In this document: positions 55,205-64,000 of the stretch, one piece after another
How positions within the stretch are numbered: the first letter of the stretch is position 1
Layout of the letters: every line of letters starts with the position of its first letter
From: Cunninghamia lanceolata
Taxonomy: Eukaryota > Streptophyta > Pinopsida > Cupressales > Cupressaceae
Assembly (NCBI GenBank): GCA_027924645.1
Contig: BSBN01000252.1
Coordinates: 5,084,001 to 5,148,000, forward strand
Direction: 5' to 3'
DNA length: 64,000 nt
Position numbers and translations under genes: made by a program
The notes under the pieces: model-generated
The model's database searches: none
What the model saw: only the letters and a program-made list of their open reading frames with translations
What the model was told of the DNA's origin: nothing

Positions 55205-56448
55205 AATATACTAAACTTTAAGAATGTTGTCTCCAAGTTGAGAAAAGAGTGAGTGAACACATGAATTTATTTATATGAAACTTTGGACAAAGTAATGAAA
55301 AAGTCACTGCTTGCATTTTTAGTTTATTGTGTACTAGACAATTGAACAGTTAGAATGGGTTATACATAGATAAAGCTAGACTAGAATTGTAAGCCTAATT
55401 TTTATTAGCTAGGACACTTCACTAGTTCTCAAATAGCATAAAAAATTAGTTGATTCTCATTATCTACACCCTCGTGAAGGGAAGGGCCACTTCTAGAAGG
55501 AAGGTATGTGGGGGACCACTGATCTGTGGTTGGAGGAAAAGCACCAAGGTGATGTTATCTCTCTCCTACAGTTAATTGCTTAAGAATTCTGAAGAGGAAA
55601 CATTACTTATTATGTAAATCAAATTGATAAATATTTTAAGTTACAAGGAATGTGACCATCTATCATATGTTCATGATAAAACTGTGAAATTTGCTAATCA
55701 CATGTGAAGCGACCATCTTTTGAAATTATGTATTGTACTTGGAAATTAGAAATGTAATATTATTGGATTTTCTTATATAAAAAAATAAATGAGATACTTA
55801 CATTATTTGTGTTTAATGGTATTTAATGTTCCAATTGGGATGTTACACTTGGACCTTGGATCTCATTGTGAAGTTTCACAAAGCTGCAAGATATACTAAT
55901 GATAAAATGATTGTTCTTTTGTCAGAATGGAAAGGAAGAGAAGGACAAGAAAGAGAGAAAACAAAAAAAAACCTAGTGCTATGCCTAAGATCAGCATTAA
56001 GAAAAAGCCATCTCCTAAGCCAAAAATGAAGGAATGAGTGAGCTATGCAAAACCATCTTGGCTTACTAATTTTGAGACACTAGTTGATGCACTCAAATGT
56101 ATCCACCTAGAAAGGAGGGAATAGATTGAAGTAGAAGAAAAGATACCAACTCCTACTATTGTTAAGAATAGTAAACCATCTACCCAATGTGATATGCCTT
56201 TCAAGTGTGGTTGGGATGCACTTGTAATAGGAAAAGAGGTGTTAATTGAATCCTCACAAGTACATCCACCCAGAAAGTTTGTGTTACTCAATTATGACAA
56301 GGAGAGGAACCCGAGGAAATCCCTTTCTCAGAAAGTGATATGTAGCACTTCTTAGACATGAAAATAGAAAAATTTTGTATTTGAATAAGGCTTTAAAAAT
56401 CTAAATAGTGAGTGAAGTTAAATATTGGCTTGAAGTAATACTTTGATA
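55205..56448. other. AT-rich gap with one broken frame
   Basis: Apart from the remnant at 55927-56355, no gene, RNA or repeat boundary is evident. The right edge at 56449 is where homology to the copia half-copy begins. Confidence 0.45.
55927..56355 (+). pseudogene. Short basic frame of unknown origin, two internal stops
   Basis: The ATG at 55927 opens a Lys/Arg-rich start (AMPKISIKKKPSPKPKMKE), then TGA, then VSYAKPSWLTNFETLVDALK, TAG, and IEVEEKIPTPTIVKN, FKCGWDALVIGKEVLIESSQ, HPPRKFVLLNYDKERNPRKS to a TAG near 56353. The frame is kept through both stops over about 140 codons, which suggests a former protein. I recognise no family. It may belong to whatever was cut by the copia copy at 56449. 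Confidence 0.4.
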
Positions 56449-57630
56449 GGAGAATTGGAAGAAGAAGTCTATATTGAACAACCGGAAGGATTCAAGTCAT
56501 TAGATCAGAGAGACATGGTGTGTAGATTGAAGAAATCTTTGTATGTACTAAAACAAGCCCTTAGGGCCTGGTCTGCAAGATTGGATAAATATCTGATACA
56601 GTTAGGGTTCAATAAGGGTACTACCAATATCAATCTCTACTTCAAGATCAATGATGAACAAATCCTAATTGTTGTAGTCTTTGTTGATAACATTATCTTT
56701 TGAGGCGATGAAGGTATGTGCATGGTTTTTGTTGGGGAAATGCAAAATGAATTCAAAATGTCAATGTTTGGTGAGATGATTTTTTTTAGGTCTACAAATT
56801 AATCAATCAGATAAAGGTATCTTCATTTCATAGTCTAAGTATCTGAAAGAGTTGTTAAATAAGTTTGGGATGGAAAACTCTAAATCGGTAAGCACTCCCA
56901 TGGTAAGTAGTTGTAAATTGAGCAGAAATGATGTCTTACCTATGTCAGATCATAAAAGTTATAGATCTATGATTTAAGGATTACTTTATCTGACCCAAAC
57001 TAGACCTGACATAATCCATTTACTTTGTCTTGTGGCAAGATTTCAAGTAGAACCTAAAGAGTCAGATATGATGGTAGTCAAGAGAATACTGAGATATTTG
57101 AAAGGCATAATGGATTATGGTTTGTGGTATCCAAAAGACAATGATTTCACTCTTAATGCATACACTAATGCAGATTGGGCCAGAGATGTTGATGATAGGA
57201 AAAGTACAAGTGGAGGTGAATTCGTATGGGAAAAAGGATGGTATCCTAGTTAAGCAAGAAACAAGAATCAATATCTCTGTCTACTGTAGAAGCAGAATAC
57301 ATTACAGTAGCATGTAGTTGCACTCAAGTATTATGGATGAAGCAAACATTGAAATACATCAGAGTTGTGTATGAAGATCCAATTGCAATCTTTTGTGACA
57401 ATACAAGTGCCATAAACATATCAAATAATTTAGTAATGTATTCAAGGACAAATCATATATCCATAAGATATCACTTTCTGAGAGAGAAAGTGATAGAGAA
57501 TGAAGTCAAGTTGGTGTATGTATCTACAAAAGATCAGATTGCAGACATTTTCACTAAGCCTCTCCCTAAGGATACTTTTGAGTACCTCAAAGAAAAGTTA
57601 GGGGTTATCAACCCTCCTACTCTCAACTAG
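56449..57630 (+). pseudogene. Ty1/copia reverse transcriptase-RNase H, 5' half missing
   Basis: The first 331 bases match 3345-3675 closely. Homology begins in mid-domain at [15 protein letters not shown] and runs through LKKSLYVLKQALRAW and VVFVDNIIF, where Asn replaces the second catalytic Asp. It then continues beyond the point where the other copy stops: a shifted part near 56780-57000, YLKGIMDYGLWYPKDNDF (57100), NADWARDVDDRKSTSGG, then RNase H LSTVEAEYITVACSCTQVLW, IFCDNTSAINISNN and DQIADIFTKPLPKDTFEYLK to the stop at 57628-57630. Several stops and shifts are present. It is followed by a tail with purine tract AAAGGGGGAAA and an LTR. Confidence 0.92.
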
Positions 57631-57935
57631 GATGCACAAGAGTGCATTAGTTTGGTGGTGCTTAGAGTTCTATCTCCAGATCTAGATTGATGCTTGTAAA
57701 GGCTACTTCTTAGGGGAAGTAGTCTGATGGAGAAAGTTAAAAAGAGAGTTTGGTTTAGAGCAACAGAATGTAAGTATATGCCCTTTACCATTGATGTCAA
57801 AGGAGGAGAGAAATCATGTGAAAAACTCAAGAGGATAAGGAATGCAGGTGTGTAAAGAGATAGGGAAGAATCTTGTCTTGATGGTTGTTATAGTTTTTCA
57901 CATCATATGTTGGCATCAATGACAAAGGGGGAAAT

Positions 57936-59491
<1,556 letters not shown>

Positions 59492-62354
59492 CCAACCACC
59501 TTTGTTGCCACCGATAAATACTTCTACCACCAGTTTTAAAACTCCTATCACGATTGCCAAAAACATAGTCACCTCCCCTTTAACCCTGGTCACCACCTCC
59601 TTATTGTAGCCACTATCCACCTCCTGCTTCATCAACCACTGTAGTCGATGGCTTCATCCATCAACTCATCCGTACTCTGATGGAGGTCTAGTCACTTCCA
59701 TGGAGGTCTGGTTGCCTACGACCTCCCTGTACCTCTAGTAACACAAAAAATCACTCCCATAGTTCTCATTGACCTTTTTGGCTGCTGTCGCAAATGTTGA
59801 CACTAGCTCCTAGTTACCTTTGTGACCTGAGTGCTTATCGCTCAAGAAACCCCTCATGTGGTCTATTTTAAACTTGTTTTTCTTGTTGCTAGCCCTGGTC
59901 ATATGGGTGATCAGGCACTAGTTAGCTAACCATAACCACCAAATAGACTTTGTGGCCTTCATCACCTACATGTGACCATGCCTGTTGATAACCACTAGTG
60001 GTCACAGTTAATGTAGTCAGACCTGTCTATTGCCTCCTCAAGCCCTAGCTAGGCTTTTTTTTTCTTTTCTTCATAACTTCTGCATACAAAGTCAAAATTT
60101 TGCAAAAGTTGTAGCATCAGGAAGTTGGTTTGCCTAGCTATGCTATGGAAAAGAAATTTTTAGGTGATTGTATCATTTTTATTAGAATTTTTTCAATCAA
60201 AGTCAACTCTCTTTTGCAGCTTCAAATGCTCATAACTACTACAATTTTTATCAAATTTTCATGAAATTTATTTTCAAATAGCATAGAATTTCATGAACTT
60301 TCTGATGATGTTGTTCATTATTGTATAACTATTCATCAAAATCAGATTTTACTAGATTTCTATTTTTCATCATAACACATTTTCTTTGCAAGTTTCTTGT
60401 CTTTTCATCATTTTGGTGGCTTTCAGGTGATCACAAGGAGCTATAGGAACACTTACATCAGTCCCAACAATAGATTTGAAAGTGAAAAATTTTAGCTGCA
60501 TTCATTCTATTCTCTCATCTTTCATTTCATCAAATCATCTTGCTTCTTTTCACACTTGAATTTGGGCATAAAAATGAACATCTTGTTTTCCTTCACATTT
60601 GGATTTGGGCATTAAAACAAACTCTCACTTGCATTCACACATTCAAATTGTGTTTAGAACTAACTAGTGCCCTCCTTCACACATTTTGGCTTTGGAATTA
60701 AAATGAACAAGTGCTTTCATTTTTTGGTGAACTTGAGTTTGATTAAAGGTGTGTATGCTCTTCTCATGCACTTTGTGAGATCTTGAGAGCCAAAAACACC
60801 TTTCATCCATTCACTTTCACACCACATATGTCATTTTCTAAGGGAAATTTGCATTGTGAGTGTGAATCTAGTGTGTGTGTGTGTATGCTCTCTCCTCGCA
60901 CCGCAAGGTGATCTTGGAGATCAAAATCACCCACTTTATTTTCTTTTGTCACACTTCCTAGGAGGCCTACTTGGAGACACACTACTCTAAGGGATGACCT
61001 CAACTCTAGTGTTTCGACAGAGTCTAAATAACAAGGTTTGAATTGAAAGACACCATCTTAGAATTCAAAACATTGTCATTTGGGCTAAGCCACCAAGAAC
61101 TTTATACCTTGGGGAAGTGAAGGTGAAGATTGGGTTACCCATTTCTCCCATCTATGTGGAATTACATCACTTTATTTTCACAAAATTGGGCCCCTCATAG
61201 CTTGAGTATATTGGGAACATCCTTAGTCAAACATGTGCATCCTAGAGTAAGACCTATTTTGCCACACCCACTTGACTAATCTTAGGATTGTTGATGTGTC
61301 TTCAAGTTTTCTCCTAATCACAACATTCAAATTTCAAAGTCAAACTTGCTTATGTTTCTTGTGTGTGTGTTTCATGCATGTACATGTGACATCTTTTGTT
61401 TAAAAATTGCCAAGTCAAGACATCACCATAAACACATAAAGACATCGTCTTAAACATTCTTGCCAACACATTCATTCTAATTCATTTCATCCAACAAAAA
61501 CCCTAATCATCCTTGTTATTCACCTAATCCATATCCTAATCATCCTACTTTTCCATTCCTAATCATATCCTAATCACCTCATCCCTAATAATGCTCTAAT
61601 CATATCCTAATTATTCCACATCATCATCCTAGTCTTAGTCAATCACTTGTCAAAATGTTCATAATCCTTAACAAGCCTAATTTAAATCCAAAGCCCAAAC
61701 TCATACTTTAAGGAAGTCCTCCTTCTAGTCCTAATGATGAGACAAATATTAGACCCAAACTCATACTCTGATGGAGCCCTCCTTCAAGTTCTAGTGTATA
61801 GATAAGTCCAAAACCCAATCCATCCACATACCAAATCCATTCTACATAAACCAGTCCCACTTCTTCTAATACAAACCAACAACCATATTGATTCATTTCA
61901 GAACAAGAACATGTGAGCCTAAACTACCCTTTGCAACAAGATAATTCTACCCTTGACAAGGGGATCACCACTCTAGCCTATCCATCCTATAACTATCTTC
62001 CATCACCATTCAATCCACTTGCCAATCCATCAACTCCATGCCCTAAATTTAAATCATACAAAAGCAAGTCATCCAAGCCTACCAATTGATCCAATCCCTT
62101 TGACCCTCCATCAAATCAAATTTAAATCCTAAGTCTACAACATCTTTTACCCCTTTTATTCCTCAACCATGAGATCTATCCACTCCTAATCCTAATCCAT
62201 CTAATAACTCTATTACCACTCCACCTAATCCTAATCATAAGCCTACACCATCCACCCTCATTATGCATCCACTATATTGTCCATCTACCCATACACTTAT
62301 GAAGGATGTGGTCGATTGGCTATTAACAAGGACTAAACAATCTCCATGTCAAAT
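59492..62354. other. Non-coding stretch, no gene seen
   Basis: No convincing frame. From 59500 to 60060 the sequence is rich in CCACC/GGTGG phrases and may be an old gag-like Gly-rich remnant on the minus strand, but stops are too dense to support that. From about 61480 to 62280 it is C- and A-rich and very poor in G on this strand, with many CCTAATCAT phrases. Confidence 0.45.
61480..62280. repeat. G-poor tract with CCTAATCAT phrases
   Basis: Phrases such as CCTAATCATCC, ATATCCTAATCA and CACTCCTAATCCTAATCC recur irregularly. There is no fixed period and no CCCTAAA telomere unit. Strand asymmetry is strong. Confidence 0.6.
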
Positions 62355-64000
62355 ATATATATAATCTGTATACTCCACAACAAAATGGAGTGATAGAAAA
62401 GATGAAATAGACAATAATGGAAAGAGCTAGAAGTATGTTAAGTGAATCACAATTGAATAAATGCTTTTGGTCAGAATCTATGTGTACTACAAACTACTTG
62501 ATTAACAAATCTTTGTGTAAGGCTCTTGTTTCAACTCCATATGAAATGTGGACAGGTAGGAAACCTTCTATTTCACATTTAAAGGTATTTAGCTATGAGG
62601 CTTATGTTCATGTGTGTAAAGAAAAATGAACTAAGTTGGATCTAAAAGCTAGAAAGTGTACATTCATTAGATACAGTGATAATGTAATAGGTTATAAGCA
62701 TTGGAATCCTCTAACATGAAAGATTATCTATTCTAGAGATGTTATTTTTAGGGAAATTAGTGTTATTTCAAAACCTAAACAACTAAAGGAAAAAGAAGAA
62801 AAGGTGAAGAAAGTGCATTTTTAATTAGAGCATGAAGATGCACCTCAGGAATAACATAATGATGGATTGGGGGGTGAAGAAGTAGAAGAAGACTCAAGTG
62901 AAAGTTCTGATGAGGAAGAATCTATTGTGATAGAAGAAGTTTGTATAGATGAGCATGCAGAAGAACCTGAAGAGTCTATTTCTTCACCTCTGAGAAGATC
63001 CACAAGACAGTGGAACCCAGTTGACAAGTATAGCCCACCAGATTTTCCTTGTGTATTTGTTTTATTGAGTACTGACGATGAGCCTAGATTTTATAGGGAA
63101 GCTATTCATGCAGATGATAGTGAGTCTTGAAAATTAGACATGCAAGAGGAGATGATGGCTTTTGACTCTTGCAACACCTGGGATCTTGTTTGTTTTCCCA
63201 AAGGAAGAAAGGCCATAGGTTGCAAGTGGGTCTTCAAGAAGAATTTTGGACCAGACAGTTCATTGGAGAACTACAAGTCTAGACTGGCAGCCAAGGGCTA
63301 CTCCCAGAGAGAGGGAGTTGATTTTGGTGAAATTTTCTCTCCTATTGCTAAATTAACTTCTATTAGATTTCTCTTATCCATTCCTGTAGCTCTTGATAAG
63401 GAAATAGAGGAAATGGATGTAAAGACTGCATTTTCACTATGAGAACTTGAGGAAGAAATTTACATGCAAAAACCTATAGGTTTTGAGGTAAAAGGGAAAG
63501 AACATTGGGTTTGCAAATTGAAGAGGTCTCTTTACAGCTTGAAATAGTCCCCTAGAATGTGGTACCAAAAGTTTGACTCATCTGTGTTGAAATTGGGTTT
63601 TTTAGAAGTGAGGAGGATGACTCTATTTACATTCATTGTATTGAAGATTCTATTCTAATCATTGCATTGTATGTTGATGACATGTTATTTTTCAACAATA
63701 CTAAGGGTATGATTAGTGAGTTGAAAGCCCAACTTTCAGGTGCATTCAAAATGAAGAATATTGGAGCTGCAAGGTATATTTTGGGGATTGAGATCAAAAG
63801 GGATAGAGGTAACAAAAAACTTTTGTTATCTCAAAGTAATTATGTGAACACCACTTTGCAAAGATTAGTATGCAGGATTGTAACCCAATTAGAGTTCCTT
63901 TGCCCATTGGTACTAAGCTTTAATTAGATATGTGTCCAAAGAATGAGGATGATTTAGAGGATTTGTCTAATGTGTCATATGTTAGTTATATAGGCTGTTT
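62355..64000 (+). pseudogene. Ty1/copia integrase-reverse transcriptase fragment, runs off the end
   Basis: It starts in the integrase core (YTPQQNGVIEKM at about 62368) and continues with TIMERARSMLSESQLNKCFW, WTGRKPSISHLKVF, an acidic linker (EEDSSESSDEEESIVIEEV), PLRRSTRQWNPVDKY, then reverse transcriptase: GCKWVFKKNFGPDSS, DVKTAFS, LEEEIYMQKPIGFEVKGKE, and after a shift near 63610 YVDDMLFFNNTKGMISELKA with an intact YVDD. One frame holds from 62417 to about 63600. TAG at 63545-63547 falls where LKQSPRMWY is expected. It is a different family from the copies at 2535 and 48577. Confidence 0.92.

Noticed and set aside
59500..60060. Possible Gly-rich gag-like protein on the minus strand
   Set aside because: GGTGG-rich phrases suggest Gly runs, but every frame has dense stops and no zinc knuckle.
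61500..61600. CCCTAAT words suggesting telomere repeats
   Set aside because: The spacing is irregular and the plant unit CCCTAAA is not repeated in tandem.

Overview
The window looks like nuclear DNA from a large-genome seed plant, possibly a conifer (an inference from repeat content, not proven). It is almost entirely transposable elements in nested layers. I saw no bacterial-type genes, rRNA, tRNA or CRISPR array. Evidence for a plant: Ty3/gypsy Tat-type polyprotein with a second RNase H, L1-type LINEs carrying a plant-type RNase H, a plant mobile domain (PMD) pseudogene, and captured fragments resembling plant RCD1/SRO and PDAT genes. The only long intact single-exon gene without transposon hallmarks is at 32136-33593 (minus).

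Layout. 1-1.7 kb: end of a chromovirus. 1.9-2.4 kb: degenerate array of about 70-bp units. 2.5-3.7 kb: Ty1/copia half-copy. 3.7-5.5 kb: PMD pseudogene. 5.9-14.2 kb: minus-strand Tat-type pol split by a 3049-bp LTR unit (7377-10425, duplication GAATG). 14.2-18.8 kb: its probable leader with tandem repeats. About 18.8-31.1 kb: minus-strand LINE, cut at 25632-30431 by a copia-type LTR element (duplication CTATT) carrying two host gene fragments, itself cut by a small LTR element at 27780-29248 (duplication GATTC). 32.1-33.6 kb: intact gene. 33.7-35.8 kb: AT-rich DNA with a TA-cored palindrome. 35836-38509: short minus-strand copia derivative (duplication TTGAT). 39.7-42.3 kb: 5'-truncated LINE. 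44747-55204: LTR element (duplication AATAT) with an unknown Lys/Glu-rich frame, cut at 48577-53775 by a full copia element. 56.4-59.5 kb: second half-copy of the first copia family with its LTR. 59.5-62.3 kb: no gene seen. 62.4-64 kb: another copia fragment running off the end.

The most interesting object is the 25632-30431 element. Between intact LTRs it has one continuous frame, apart from three TAG codons and the nested insertion, that runs from a gag zinc knuckle and protease into a PARP-like SRO segment and then into a PDAT acyltransferase segment ending at a splice-donor-like GT. The second is the 44747-55204 element, whose inside encodes only a long charged reading frame that I do not recognise. 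Several plus-strand elements have decayed by in-frame stops, mostly TAG and often where Gln is expected, with almost no frameshifts; this suggests loss of methylated cytosines. All percentages and family calls here are by eye.
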